Shown here one piece after another: positions 1-8,291 of a stretch of 52,204 bases of DNA. The DNA comes from an uncultured Clostridium sp. (lineage in GTDB: Bacteria; Bacillota; Clostridia; Lachnospirales; Lachnospiraceae), in NCBI GenBank assembly GCA_900543885.1, contig UQTA01000016.1, positions 1 to 52,204 of the forward strand. The letters run 5' to 3'. Within the stretch, counting starts at the first letter, position 1; each line of letters opens with the position of its first letter. The translations under genes were made by a program, and so were the position numbers. The notes under the pieces were generated by a model, which did not search any database, was not told where the DNA came from, and saw nothing but the letters and a program-made list of their open reading frames with translations.

Positions 1-114
1 GATATCCCATACGCAGGTAGTAAGACCCCTTGAAGACGACAAGGTAGATAGGTCAGAGGTGGAAGTGCGGTGACGCATGAAGCTGACTGATACTAATCGG
101 TCGAGGGCTTGACC
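1..114 (+). rRNA. rrl: 23S ribosomal RNA, 3' end (partial)
   Basis: The first 114 bases match the conserved 3' end of bacterial 23S rRNA: the segment around the GTAAGACCCCTTGAAGACGA run, then GATAGGTCAGAGGTGGAAG, and the terminal ACTAATCGGTCGAGGGCTTG followed by ACC. The rest of the gene lies left of the window. The 3' boundary is taken as the end of the helix that pairs with the 5' end of 23S rRNA, so it may be off by a few bases. No 5S rRNA gene follows before the terminator at 330-368. Confidence 0.95.
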
Positions 115-157
115 AATAAGGTCTGAGAGAGCGACGGAAGATTTGAGAAGGAAGCCG

Positions 158-243
158 TTGAAAGTTTACTTTCAAAAGGCTGGATTCGAAAAGCTTCAGG
201 CATTGGCGAAGCCAATGACATGAATAAAACCGCAAGGTTTTAT
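158..243 (+). repeat. three tandem short hairpins behind 23S rRNA
   Basis: The spacer between 23S rRNA and the rrn terminator contains three perfect short hairpins: TTGAAAG/CTTTCAA (158-164 and 169-175), CATTGGC-GAA-GCCAATG (201-217) and ATAAAACC-GCAA-GGTTTTAT (224-243). The small GAA and GCAA loops are typical of stable RNA hairpins. This is where a 5S gene would often sit, but none is visible. A role in processing or protecting the 23S 3' end is an inference. Confidence 0.6.
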
Positions 244-329
244 GAATGAGTCGCGAAGTTGTGGAAGAAAATAAGTTGTGGTTGATATTCGGCAATTCAA
301 TATGTGGTTTTGAAGGTATGTATAGATTT

Positions 330-368
330 AAGGGAACTGTCGGTTAGTATCTGATGGTTCCCTTTTTT
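330..368 (+). terminator. rho-independent terminator of the rRNA operon
   Basis: AAGGGAAC (330-337) pairs with GTTCCCTT (357-364), with a 19-base loop, and the 3' arm runs into a T6 tract. This closes the rRNA transcript about 215 bases after the end of 23S. Confidence 0.8.
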
Positions 369-387
369 GTCTATAATCATACCCAAT

Positions 388-418
388 AGTATACAGATCA
401 TTAGCAATTTGGTATACT
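388..418 (+). promoter_or_regulatory. candidate promoter inside an inverted repeat, before the YfcC-type gene
   Basis: A sigma-A-like promoter can be drawn with -35 TATACA (390-395), a 17-bp spacer and -10 TATACT (413-418). The same bases form an inverted repeat AGTATAC-N17-GTATACT (388-394 and 412-418), which could be an operator. A leader hairpin TTCTCTG/CAGAGAA follows at 429-450. The regulator is unknown; the Crp/Fnr-type gene downstream is one candidate only by proximity. Confidence 0.4.
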
Positions 419-517
419 GAAAATACTGTTCTCTGTTATGCAGCAGAGAAGGGGTGTTTCAAAGAGAAAAATACCTGACGTACATTCTCCTGTGCCCGGG
501 TAGGATTGGAGGAAAAA

Positions 518-2029
518 ATGGAGAAGAAAAAGTTTCAGATGCCTCATACTTACATCATTATTTTTGGGGTTATCCTGGTAGCTGCACTGCTGACCTGCTT
601 CATTCCGTTAGGAAAGTATGACACAAAAGAAATTACCTATACGGTTAATGGGTCAGAAAAAACAAGAACCGTTGTTGATCCTGATAGTTTCCAGTATATT
701 CTGGATGAAAATGGCAACAAGGTAACTCAGGCTGCGCCAATTTTCGGTACAGAAGATTTTGGCGGCCGCGGCGGTATCGTCAACTACGTATTTGAAGGTA
801 TGACGGCAGGAAGCAGAAGCGGTGGTGCCGTAGCGATCATCGCGTTTACCCTTGTAGTGGGTGGTGCTTTTGGTATCGTTCTCAGAACTGGTGCGGTTGA
901 AGGCGGTATTATGCGGGTTATCAGTCTTACAAATGGTAAGGAGATCATCCTGATCCCGATCCTGATCACACTGTTTTCCTTAGGCGGTGCAGTATTTGGA
1001 ATGGGTGAAGAGGCAATTCCATTTGTTATGATCCTGGTTCCTATGTTTATTGCTATGGGATATGATGCAGTTGTTGGTATCATGTGCAGTTACGTGGCAA
1101 CACAGGTCGGTTTCGGAAGTTCATGGCAGAATCCTTTTGGTCTGGCAGTTGCACAGGGTGTTGCTGGTATTCCTGTTATGTCAGGTGCATGGTTCCGTAT
1201 TCCGTTGTGGATTTTCTTTACCGGTTTAACCATTGTCTTTACCATGCGTTATGCAGTAAAGATTAAAAAGAATCCAACAATCTCTGTTGCATATGAATCT
1301 GACCGTGTATACAGAGAAGACTTTAAGAACAATGAAAATGAAGATAAGCCATTTACTTTAGGTCACAAGCTGGTTCTTTTAGATATTCTTGCATGTATGT
1401 TTTGGACAGTTTGGGGTGTTGTAAAAGATGGATATTATATTCCTGAAATTGCTTCTCAGTTCTTTGTAATGGGTCTGGTTGCTGGCATTATTGGTATTAT
1501 TTTCCATTTAAACGATATGCATTTAAATGATATCCCTGCAGCTTTCAATCAGGGTGCAGCTGATCTTCTGGGCGCAGCAATGTGCGTAGGTATGGCACAG
1601 GGTATCATTATTATCCTGGGTGGAACAGATGCTTCCTCAGGAACTGTATTAAATACCATTCTCCACAGTATCAGCGGTGCAATGCAGAACTTCCCGCCAG
1701 TAGTTTCCGCATGGCTGATGTATGTGTTCCAGTCTGTATTTAACTTCTTTGTTGTATCCGGTTCTGGACAGGCTGCACTTACTATGCCTATCATGGCTCC
1801 TTTAGCAGATCTGGTTGGTGTAGAACGTCAGGTAGCAGTTCTTGCATTCCAGCTTGGTGATGCATTTACAAACTTTATCGTACCTACATCCGGCTGTTTA
1901 TTAGGTGCACTGGCTGCTGCAAAACTGGAATGGGGCCGTTGGGCAAAATTCCAGATCAAGTTCCAGGCAGTTCTGGTTGTATTTGCTTCTCTGGCAGTGA
2001 TCCTTGGTGTTATGATCGGATTGTCATAA
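518..2029 (+). CDS. YfcC family (DcuC/arginine-ornithine antiporter-like) membrane carrier
   Basis: Integral membrane carrier of about 503 residues with many hydrophobic segments. It belongs to the YfcC group of the anaerobic C4-dicarboxylate/basic amino acid carriers, as judged by the N-terminal PHTYIIIFGVILVAALLTCF segment, the GGAFGIVLRTGAVEGGI stretch, the GEEAIPFVMILVPMFIAMGYD segment shortened here to its recognisable core, and a C-terminal GSGQAALTMPIMAPLADL motif. The ATG at 518 is chosen because GGAGG (508-512) lies 5 bases ahead of it; an upstream TTG at 506 would place the start inside that ribosome binding site. The substrate cannot be read from the sequence. A soluble stretch near residues 30-75 is probably extracytoplasmic. 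The gene is monocistronic: it has its own candidate promoter and is followed by the promoter of the next gene. Confidence 0.85.
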   Translation: MEKKKFQMPHTYIIIFGVILVAALLTCFIPLGKYDTKEITYTVNGSEKTRTVVDPDSFQYILDENGNKVTQAAPIFGTEDFGGRGGIVNYVFEGMTAGSRSGGAVAIIAFTLVVGGAFGIVLRTGAVEGGIMRVISLTNGKEIILIPILITLFSLGGAVFGMGEEAIPFVMILVPMFIAMGYDAVVGIMCSYVATQVGFGSSWQNPFGLAVAQGVAGIPVMSGAWFRIPLWIFFTGLTIVFTMRYAVKIKKNPTISVAYESDRVYREDFKNNENEDKPFTLGHKLVLLDILACMFWTVWGVVKDGYYIPEIASQFFVMGLVAGIIGIIFHLNDMHLNDIPAAFNQGAADLLGAAMCVGMAQGIIIILGGTDASSGTVLNTILHSISGAMQNFPPVVSAWLMYVFQSVFNFFVVSGSGQAALTMPIMAPLADLVGVERQVAVLAFQLGDAFTNFIVPTSGCLLGALAAAKLEWGRWAKFQIKFQAVLVVFASLAVILGVMIGLS

Positions 2030-2088
2030 TAGGATATGCTTTGATTTTGAATATTCATTTAATTAAAGAAGATCCACTATGCAGATGA

Positions 2089-2116
2089 AAGAAAACTCTG
2101 CATGGTGGGTTTTCTT
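2089..2116 (+). terminator. weak AT-rich terminator-like hairpin
   Basis: AAGAAAAC (2089-2096) pairs with GTTTTCTT (2109-2116) over a 12-base loop and is followed by a T-rich stretch. It sits 60 bases after the carrier gene. The stem is AT-rich, so termination may be partial. Its 3' arm touches the -35 box of the next promoter. Confidence 0.4.
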
Positions 2117-2143
2117 GTATTTCTTTTTCTTTCGATGTATAAT
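2115..2143 (+). promoter_or_regulatory. sigma-A promoter of the Crp/Fnr-type gene
   Basis: -35 TTGTAT (2115-2120), 17-bp spacer, -10 TATAAT (2138-2143). The predicted transcript starts near 2150. This excludes the in-frame ATG at 2079 as start and supports the ATG at 2190. Confidence 0.65.
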
Positions 2144-2189
2144 AGAAAGTTGTAAAAACAACAAAACTAGAGACAGTGAGGGAAAGTAC

Positions 2190-2849
2190 ATGGAAGAAGC
2201 TTTAAGCTGTATTGGAAGGATGCCTATATTTAGCGGGATAGCGGAAGAAGAACTGTATACACTGATCAAATGCTGCGATGGCCAAATGGCAGTTTTTGAA
2301 AAAGACCAGTGGATCTTTCAGGCGGGCGAAGAGCTGGGGTATATTATGGTTGTTTTAAAGGGATGTCTGGTGATCATCCAGGAAGATTTCTGGCATGAGC
2401 AAAAAGAAGCAGCCTATATCCTGCCGGGAGAAATATTCGGTGAAGGCTATGCCAGCGCAGGCAATCGATCATTGCATGTCAGCATTAAGGCAGCAGAAAA
2501 CAGTGAAGTCTTGTTTTTAGATTATGAACGATCCCTTACTTTCTGTACCATGGCATGTCCTTTTCACAGCCTGATGGTTCATAACCTGATTAAGATCATG
2601 AGTGGGAACAAAAGCAACGCAGAAGAAAAACTGGAACATATATCCCAGAAAACCACCAGAGACAAATTACGGTCTTATTTATCCAGCAAAGCTTTACAGG
2701 AAGGAAGCAACCGTTTTGATATTCCTTTGAACCGTCAGGAATTAGCCGACTACCTGGGAGTAGACCGCAGTGCCATGTCCAGTGAATTAGGTAAGATGAA
2801 GGCAGAAGGAATTCTGGATTTTAAGAAAAATCATTTTGTTTTAAAATAA
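2190..2849 (+). CDS. Crp/Fnr family transcriptional regulator
   Basis: A 219-residue regulator with an N-terminal cyclic-nucleotide-binding-like beta barrel (about residues 10-125, with PGEIFGEGYASAG as the characteristic turn) and a C-terminal winged helix (about 150-219). The recognition helix region is LNRQELADYLGVDRSAMSSE. The Cys pattern of a 4Fe-4S FNR is not present at the N terminus; two Cys lie in FCTMACPFHS, so the effector is unknown. The start at 2190 is preceded by GTGAGGGA and lies downstream of the promoter. Its position directly behind the YfcC-type carrier suggests local control or control of anaerobic metabolism, which is inference. Confidence 0.85.
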   Translation: MEEALSCIGRMPIFSGIAEEELYTLIKCCDGQMAVFEKDQWIFQAGEELGYIMVVLKGCLVIIQEDFWHEQKEAAYILPGEIFGEGYASAGNRSLHVSIKAAENSEVLFLDYERSLTFCTMACPFHSLMVHNLIKIMSGNKSNAEEKLEHISQKTTRDKLRSYLSSKALQEGSNRFDIPLNRQELADYLGVDRSAMSSELGKMKAEGILDFKKNHFVLK

Positions 2850-2880
2850 ATCCCATATATGAAAAAAGAAAATGTATAAA

Positions 2881-2924
2881 AAATACCCCGCAGCGTTTAA
2901 AAAGATACGCTTTGGGGTATTTTT
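2881..2924. terminator. bidirectional terminator between the Crp/Fnr-type gene and argG
   Basis: AAATACCCC (2881-2889) pairs with GGGGTATTT (2914-2922), extended inside by a partial AGCGT/ACGCT pairing. T tracts follow on the plus strand, and an A-rich 5' flank serves as a T tract on the minus strand. It separates two convergent genes. Confidence 0.75.
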
Positions 2925-2948
2925 CGATATAACCTACATTCCGCAGGA

Positions 2949-4181
2949 TTACTTCTGATTATTTTCCTTCTTCATTTCAGCTAACTTCATAGCACGAACC
3001 TTTAATGGAAGTCCGAACAGAGTGATGAAGCCGTCTGCATCATGGTGGTCGTAAAGGTCACCGGTTGTGAAGGATGCTAAGGACTCGCTGTATAAGGAGT
3101 ATGGAGAAGTGGTTCCGGCTTTGATGATGTTGCCCTTGTAAAGCTTGAACTTAACTTCACCGGTTACATATTCCTGAGTGGATTCTACGAATGCCTTTAC
3201 AGCGTCGCAAAGTGGAGTGAACCATTTTCCTTCGTAAACGATCTGAGCCAGCTTGTTGCCCATATCTTTCTTAACTTCCATAGTAGCACGGTCAAGAACC
3301 AGTTCTTCCAGCTGTCTGTGAGCTGCCATTAAGATGGTTCCGCCTGGAGTTTCATAAACACCGCGGGATTTCATACCTACCACACGGTTTTCAACGATAT
3401 CTACAATACCGATACCATGTTTTCCGCCCAGTTCGTTTAACTTGCGGATGATATCAGAAACTTTCATCTTAACGCCGTTTACGCTGGTAGGAACACCTTT
3501 TTCAAAGGTCATGGTAACATATTCATCTTCGTCTGGTGCCTGCTCAGGAGTAACACCCATAACCAGCATGTTGGAGAAGTTTGGCTCTAAGGATGGATCT
3601 TCCAGTTCCAGACCTTCATGGCTTACATGCCAGATATTGCTGTCACGGCTGTAGCTGTGGCTGTGATCAAATGGAAGGTCGATGCCGTGCTGCTTGCAGT
3701 ATTCAATTTCGTCTTCACGGGACTGCATGGTCCATACATCTGTCATACGCCATGGAGCAATGATCTTGATATCTGGAGCCAGTGCCTTAATAGACAGCTC
3801 AAAACGGATCTGGTCATTTCCCTTACCGGTAGCACCGTGGCAGATGGCAACAGCACCTTCTTTACGTGCAATATCAACCAGTCTCTTGGCGATAGCCGGA
3901 CGAGCCATAGAGGTACCTAATAAATATTCGTTTTCGTAAACTGCATTTGCCTTTACACATGGCATAATGTAGTTGTCACAGAAATCATCTACTAAATCTT
4001 CAATATATAATTTAGAAGCGCCGGACAGCTTTGCTCTCTCTTCCAGTCCCTCTAATTCTTTGCCCTGGCCGCAGTCGATACAGCAGCAGACAACATCATA
4101 GTTGAAATGCTCCTTTAACCACGGAATGATAGCGGTGGTGTCCAGACCGCCTGAATATGCTAAAACTACTTTCTCTTTCAT
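2949..4181 (-). CDS. argG: argininosuccinate synthase
   Basis: Joins citrulline and aspartate with ATP to give argininosuccinate, the penultimate step of arginine synthesis, in the cytosol. The 410 residues match the normal family length. The N-terminal PP-loop nucleotide motif is AYSGGLDTT; family segments such as CHGATGKGNDQIRFE and YSRDSNIWHVSHEG are intact. AGGAGG lies just ahead of the ATG. It is transcribed divergently from argC across a 314-bp region that holds a promoter and ArgR-like operator for each direction. argF and argH are not in this window. Confidence 0.97.
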   Translation of the reverse strand: MKEKVVLAYSGGLDTTAIIPWLKEHFNYDVVCCCIDCGQGKELEGLEERAKLSGASKLYIEDLVDDFCDNYIMPCVKANAVYENEYLLGTSMARPAIAKRLVDIARKEGAVAICHGATGKGNDQIRFELSIKALAPDIKIIAPWRMTDVWTMQSREDEIEYCKQHGIDLPFDHSHSYSRDSNIWHVSHEGLELEDPSLEPNFSNMLVMGVTPEQAPDEDEYVTMTFEKGVPTSVNGVKMKVSDIIRKLNELGGKHGIGIVDIVENRVVGMKSRGVYETPGGTILMAAHRQLEELVLDRATMEVKKDMGNKLAQIVYEGKWFTPLCDAVKAFVESTQEYVTGEVKFKLYKGNIIKAGTTSPYSLYSESLASFTTGDLYDHHDADGFITLFGLPLKVRAMKLAEMKKENNQK

Positions 4182-4259
4182 AAGTGCATCCTCCTGAAAA
4201 TTGTTTTGATATTTGCTTGATATTTGTCCTAATCATGTTTTGCTTGATAAGCTTTCATA

Positions 4260-4289
4260 AATATACAACACAATGCAAAAAAATGCAAG
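4260..4289 (-). promoter_or_regulatory. argG promoter with overlapping ARG-box-like operator
   Basis: On the minus strand the -35 TTGCAT (complement of 4283-4288), a 17-bp spacer and the -10 TATATT (complement of 4260-4265) form a good sigma-A promoter. Bases 4272-4289 read AATGCAAAAAAATGCAAG and agree at 15 of 18 positions with the Bacillus ARG-box consensus as I remember it (CATGAATAAAAATKCAAK). The operator covers the -35 box and spacer, as expected for repression by ArgR with arginine. No argR gene is in the window. Confidence 0.6.
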
Positions 4290-4314
4290 TATAAAAATAG
4301 AAAATTAAAAAAGG

Positions 4315-4345
4315 TATTGCATATTATGCATTACAGATGTATAAT
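4315..4345 (+). promoter_or_regulatory. argC promoter with overlapping palindromic ARG-box-like operator
   Basis: -35 TTGCAT (4317-4322), 17-bp spacer, -10 TATAAT (4340-4345). The palindrome TGCATATTATGCA (4318-4330) overlaps the -35 box and has the TGCA half-sites also seen at the argG operator. Downstream, 4366-4437 can fold into a long imperfect leader hairpin (ACCTTATAG with CTATAATAAGGT). The other part of this gene-free stretch, 4182-4259, has a perfect 11-bp direct repeat TTTGCTTGATA at 4212 and 4239. Confidence 0.6.
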
Positions 4346-4495
4346 TATGAAATCTTATACAGATAAAAACCAAGAAACCTTATAGAAACCCACTTTTCAA
4401 TTAAAGAAAAAGTACTATAATAAGGTCGCAGGTTTTAATGATGTGATTTATAAAAATGATTAAATATGAAAATACATACAGAGGAGAGCAAGGAT

Positions 4496-5536
4496 ATGAT
4501 AAAAGCAGGTATTATCGGATCTACAGGTTATGCAGGCGGAGAACTGGCAAGACTGCTGCTGCAGAGAGATGACGTAGAGATCAAATGGTATGGTTCCAGA
4601 AGTTACATCGATCAGAAATATGCTTCCATTTACCAGAACATGTTCAAGATCGTAGATGATAAATGTATGGATGATAATATGAAGGAACTGGCAGATCAGG
4701 TAGATGTAATATTTACGGCAACTCCTCAGGGCCTTTGCTCCACACTGGTAAACGAAGAAATCCTTTCTAAAGTAAAGATCATCGACTTAAGTGCTGATTT
4801 CCGTATTAAAGATGTAGCAGTTTATGAAAAATGGTACAAACTGACCCACGGATCACCGGAATATATTAAGGAAGCTGTATATGGACTTCCGGAAGTAAAC
4901 AGAGATAAAATTAAGAATGCAAGGATCATTGCAAATCCGGGATGTTTCCCCACCTGTTCCTTCTTATCTACTTATCCGTTAGTGAAAGAGGGACTGATCG
5001 ATCCGAACACTATTATCATTGACGCTAAATCAGGTACTTCCGGTGCAGGCAGAAGCGCTAAAGTGGACAGTCTTTTCTGCGAGGTCAATGAAAATATCAA
5101 GGCATACGGAGTGGCTTCCCACAGACACACACCAGAGATCGAAGAGCAGCTGTCTTATGCAGCAGGAAAGCCGGTTGTGATCAGCTTTACTCCTCATCTG
5201 GTTCCAATGAACAGAGGTATCCTGGTAACTGCTTATGCTTCTCTTACAAAAGAAGTGACCTGGGAAGAGGTAAGAGCTGCATACGACAAGTATTATAAGG
5301 ATGAATATTTTGTGCGTGTTCTGGACAAGGATGTAGTTCCTCAGACACGCTGGGTAGAGGGAAGCAACTTCGCAGACGTAAACTTCAAGATCGACCCAAG
5401 AACCAACCGCATCGTTATGATGGGTGCAATTGACAATATGGTAAAAGGTGCTGCAGGACAGGCAATCCAGAATATGAACTTACTGTTTGGCCTTCCGGAG
5501 AATACAGGATTAAAGCAGATCCCGATGTTCCCATAA
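4496..5536 (+). CDS. argC: N-acetyl-gamma-glutamyl-phosphate reductase
   Basis: NADPH-dependent reductase of the third step of ornithine synthesis. At 346 residues it has the usual length. The N-terminal dinucleotide-binding motif is GIIGSTGYAGGELARLL, and the active-site cysteine lies in NPGCFPTCSF. The ATG at 4496 is chosen because GAGGAG (4481-4486) is 9 bases ahead; an in-frame ATG at 4466 has no such site and adds ten unconserved residues. It is the first gene of the run argC-GNAT-argJ-argB-argD. Confidence 0.96.
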   Translation: MIKAGIIGSTGYAGGELARLLLQRDDVEIKWYGSRSYIDQKYASIYQNMFKIVDDKCMDDNMKELADQVDVIFTATPQGLCSTLVNEEILSKVKIIDLSADFRIKDVAVYEKWYKLTHGSPEYIKEAVYGLPEVNRDKIKNARIIANPGCFPTCSFLSTYPLVKEGLIDPNTIIIDAKSGTSGAGRSAKVDSLFCEVNENIKAYGVASHRHTPEIEEQLSYAAGKPVVISFTPHLVPMNRGILVTAYASLTKEVTWEEVRAAYDKYYKDEYFVRVLDKDVVPQTRWVEGSNFADVNFKIDPRTNRIVMMGAIDNMVKGAAGQAIQNMNLLFGLPENTGLKQIPMFP

Positions 5537-5561
5537 GATAAGCAGCCGGAAAGGAATAAAA

Positions 5562-6026
5562 ATGGCAGGGACAATGGATATCCTGGTTCGGGAAATGACC
5601 ATGGAAGACTATGACCAGGTATATAAATTATGGACGAAGATATCAGGATTTCGAATTCGGAGCATTGATGATTCAAGAGAAGGCGTGGAGCGTTTTTTAA
5701 AGAGAAATCCCACCACCAGTGTAGTGGCAGTCCAGAACGGGCATATCGTTGGAAATATCCTCTGCGGGCATGACGGACGTACCGGGTGTTTTTATCATGT
5801 ATGTGTGGAAGATGGTTACCGCCATCATGGAATTGGCTATAAAATGGTCCGTGCAGCCATTAAAGCCATGCAGAAAGAAGGAGTAAGCAAGATTTCACTG
5901 GTGGCTTTTAAAGATAACCATATTGGAAATGCGTTCTGGCAGGGGATCGGCTGGACAGAACGTGAGGATTTTAACAGTTATGAGTTTATTTTAAACGAGG
6001 AAAATATCATCCGTTATGTAAAATAA
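5562..6026 (+). CDS. GNAT family N-acetyltransferase inside the arginine operon
   Basis: A 154-residue GNAT-fold protein. The acetyl-CoA loop is seen in CVEDGYRHHGIGYKMVRAAI (motif A, about residues 86-105), followed by VSLVAF-like and NAFWQGIGW segments typical of motif B. It lies 25 bases after argC and 52 bases before argJ, so it is probably co-transcribed. It could acetylate glutamate as an auxiliary ArgA-like enzyme, but argJ in this operon should already supply that activity, and general GNATs acetylate many small molecules. The substrate is therefore open. AAAGGAA precedes the ATG. Confidence 0.8.
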   Translation: MAGTMDILVREMTMEDYDQVYKLWTKISGFRIRSIDDSREGVERFLKRNPTTSVVAVQNGHIVGNILCGHDGRTGCFYHVCVEDGYRHHGIGYKMVRAAIKAMQKEGVSKISLVAFKDNHIGNAFWQGIGWTEREDFNSYEFILNEENIIRYVK

Positions 6027-6078
6027 AGAGCGCATCAGAGAAGCAGACATTTGTTTTTCACAAGAAAGGGATTATATT

Positions 6079-7314
6079 ATGAACGAAAAGATAAAAGTGA
6101 TCGAAGGCGGTGTTACCGCAGCCAAAGGCTTTATGGCAGCATCTACAGCAGCAGGAATCAAGTACAAAAACCGTCAGGATATGGCTATGATCTACAGCAA
6201 GCAGCCTTGTAAAAGTGCAGGAACCTTTACCACTAACCTGGTAAAAGCAGCTCCTGTAAAATGGGACAAGAACCAGGTAACAAGCGGCGCTGCTGCTCAG
6301 GCAGTTATCATTAATGCAGGTATTGCAAATGCATGTACCGGTGAAGAAGGAATGGGTTATTGTGCACAGACTGCAAAGGCTGCGGCAGAAACCTTAGGCG
6401 TGGCAGAGGATGGTGTTTTAGTTGCTTCTACCGGCGTTATCGGTATGCAGCTTCCTATTGATAAAATCGCAGCAGGTGTAAAAGCCATGGCACCATTGTT
6501 AGGTGACAGTCTGGAAAAAGGTACAGAAGCTTCCAAGGCCATTATGACCACTGATACGAAAAATAAGCAGGTAGCAGTACAGATTGACATGAATGGAACC
6601 ACCGTTACTATCGGCGGTATGTGCAAAGGTTCTGGTATGATCCATCCAAATATGTGTACTATGTTAAGCTTTGTGACCACTGACGCAGCCATCAGCAAGG
6701 AACTGCTTCAGGAAGCATTAAGCGAAGACATTAAAGATACTTACAACATGATCTCTGTTGATGGAGATACATCCACTAATGATACAGTTCTTCTTCTGGC
6801 AAATGGTCTTGCAGGAAATAAAGAGATCACAGAGAAGAATGAAGATTATGCCTTATTCTGCGAAGCATTAAACTACATCAACGAAACTCTGGCTAAGAAA
6901 ATGGCTGGTGACGGAGAAGGCTGCACTGCTTTATTTGAAGTGAAGATCGTAGGCGCAGAAACTAAGGACCAGGCAAAAGTATTAGCGAAATCCATTATCA
7001 CTTCCAGCCTGACCAAGGCAGCTATTTTCGGACATGACGCAAACTGGGGCCGTATTCTTTGCGCAATGGGCTACTCAGGCGCTCAGTTTGATCCGGAAAA
7101 AGTGGATCTGTTCTTTGAAAGTGCAGCAGGCCACATGCAGATCATTAAAGATGGTGTTGCAGTAGACTACAGCGAAGAAGAAGCAACCAAGATCCTTTCT
7201 GAGCCGGAAGTCACTGCCATTGCAGATATTAAAATGGGAGATGCCCAGGCAACTGCATGGGGCTGTGATCTGACCTTTGATTATGTAAAGATCAATGCAG
7301 ATTACCGTTCATAA
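6079..7314 (+). CDS. argJ: glutamate N-acetyltransferase / ornithine acetyltransferase
   Basis: Moves the acetyl group from N-acetylornithine to glutamate, recycling acetyl in ornithine synthesis. Bifunctional members also use acetyl-CoA. The 411-residue precursor should cleave itself before Thr194 in NMCTMLSF to give alpha and beta chains; the usual sequence is ATML, so a Cys precedes the nucleophile here instead of Ala. Other family segments are present: INAGIANACTG, STGVIG and AAIFGHDANWGRI. The last of these is close to the substrate site. AAAGGGA precedes the ATG. Whether this copy is mono- or bifunctional cannot be told from sequence. Confidence 0.95.
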   Translation: MNEKIKVIEGGVTAAKGFMAASTAAGIKYKNRQDMAMIYSKQPCKSAGTFTTNLVKAAPVKWDKNQVTSGAAAQAVIINAGIANACTGEEGMGYCAQTAKAAAETLGVAEDGVLVASTGVIGMQLPIDKIAAGVKAMAPLLGDSLEKGTEASKAIMTTDTKNKQVAVQIDMNGTTVTIGGMCKGSGMIHPNMCTMLSFVTTDAAISKELLQEALSEDIKDTYNMISVDGDTSTNDTVLLLANGLAGNKEITEKNEDYALFCEALNYINETLAKKMAGDGEGCTALFEVKIVGAETKDQAKVLAKSIITSSLTKAAIFGHDANWGRILCAMGYSGAQFDPEKVDLFFESAAGHMQIIKDGVAVDYSEEEATKILSEPEVTAIADIKMGDAQATAWGCDLTFDYVKINADYRS

Positions 7315-7400
7315 GGTGTAACTGACTAAAGATCATCTCATAAAATCAGAAACAGAAAGATTCCGAGAGAACATATAAAATATACAGGAGGAACCAGAAC

Positions 7401-8291
7401 ATGAATCTTGAACCAATGCAGAAAGCAGCAGTGCTCATCGAGGCACTGCCATATATACAGCGTTTTAACCGTAAGATCGTAGTAGTAAAATACGGCGGCA
7501 GTGCTATGGTAGATGAAGAATTAAAGAAAAAAGTCATTCAGGACGTAGTTCTGCTTAAGTTAGTAGGATTTAAGCCGATCATCGTACATGGCGGCGGTAA
7601 GGAGATCAGCCGTTGGGTAGGAAAAGTGGGAATGGAGCCTCATTTTGTCAATGGTCTTAGGGTAACCGATGAGCCAACCATGGAGATCGCTGAAATGGTA
7701 TTAAACAAAGTCAATAAAAGCCTGGTACAGCTGGTAAATGAATTAGGCATTAAAGCAGTAGGTATCAGCGGTAAAGACGGTATGATGTTAAAGTGCCACA
7801 AAAAGCTTTCCAAGGGCGAAGACATCGGTTTTGTAGGCGAAGTTGACGAGGTGGATCCTCAGGTCATCTATGATCTGTTAGAGAAGGACTTTTTACCGAT
7901 CATCTGTCCTATTGGCTATGATGAAAATTTCTTAAGCTATAATATCAACGCAGATGACGCTGCCTGTGCTATTGCGAGAGCTGTAAAGGCAGAAAAGCTT
8001 GCTTTCTTAACAGATGTAGAAGGTGTATACAAGGATTTTGAGGATAAAGATTCTCTTATTTCTGAAATGACTGTAGAAGAGGCCCAGGCTTTTGTAGACA
8101 GCGGAAGCTTAGGCGGAGGCATGCTGCCGAAACTGCAGAACTGTATCGATGCCATTGAAAATGGTGTTTCCAGAGTGCATATCCTGGATGGACGTATTCC
8201 TCACTGCCTGCTTCTGGAAATCTTTACAGATAAAGGTATTGGTACTGCTATTTATAATTCAAAGGAAGATGAGAGGTATTATAATGGCTGA
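7401..8291 (+). CDS. argB: acetylglutamate kinase
   Basis: Phosphorylates N-acetylglutamate with ATP, the second step of ornithine synthesis and, in many bacteria, the arginine-inhibited one. The 296 residues show the amino acid kinase fold: VVKYGGSAM and IIVHGGGKEIS at the N terminus, NINADDAACAIARA in the middle and GGMLPKLQNCIDAI near the C terminus. An N-terminal helix (residues 1-25) like that of arginine-sensitive hexameric kinases is present, so feedback inhibition is plausible. AGGAGG precedes the ATG. Its last 8 bases overlap argD. Confidence 0.96.
   Translation: MNLEPMQKAAVLIEALPYIQRFNRKIVVVKYGGSAMVDEELKKKVIQDVVLLKLVGFKPIIVHGGGKEISRWVGKVGMEPHFVNGLRVTDEPTMEIAEMVLNKVNKSLVQLVNELGIKAVGISGKDGMMLKCHKKLSKGEDIGFVGEVDEVDPQVIYDLLEKDFLPIICPIGYDENFLSYNINADDAACAIARAVKAEKLAFLTDVEGVYKDFEDKDSLISEMTVEEAQAFVDSGSLGGGMLPKLQNCIDAIENGVSRVHILDGRIPHCLLLEIFTDKGIGTAIYNSKEDERYYNG

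Noticed and set aside
53..295. 80-codon frame on the minus strand over the end of 23S rRNA
   Set aside because: It lies across rRNA and its hairpin spacer, has no ribosome binding site and no recognisable protein features.
784..1083. 99-codon minus-strand frame inside the YfcC-type gene
   Set aside because: A shadow of the coding strand; no start signal and no known motif.
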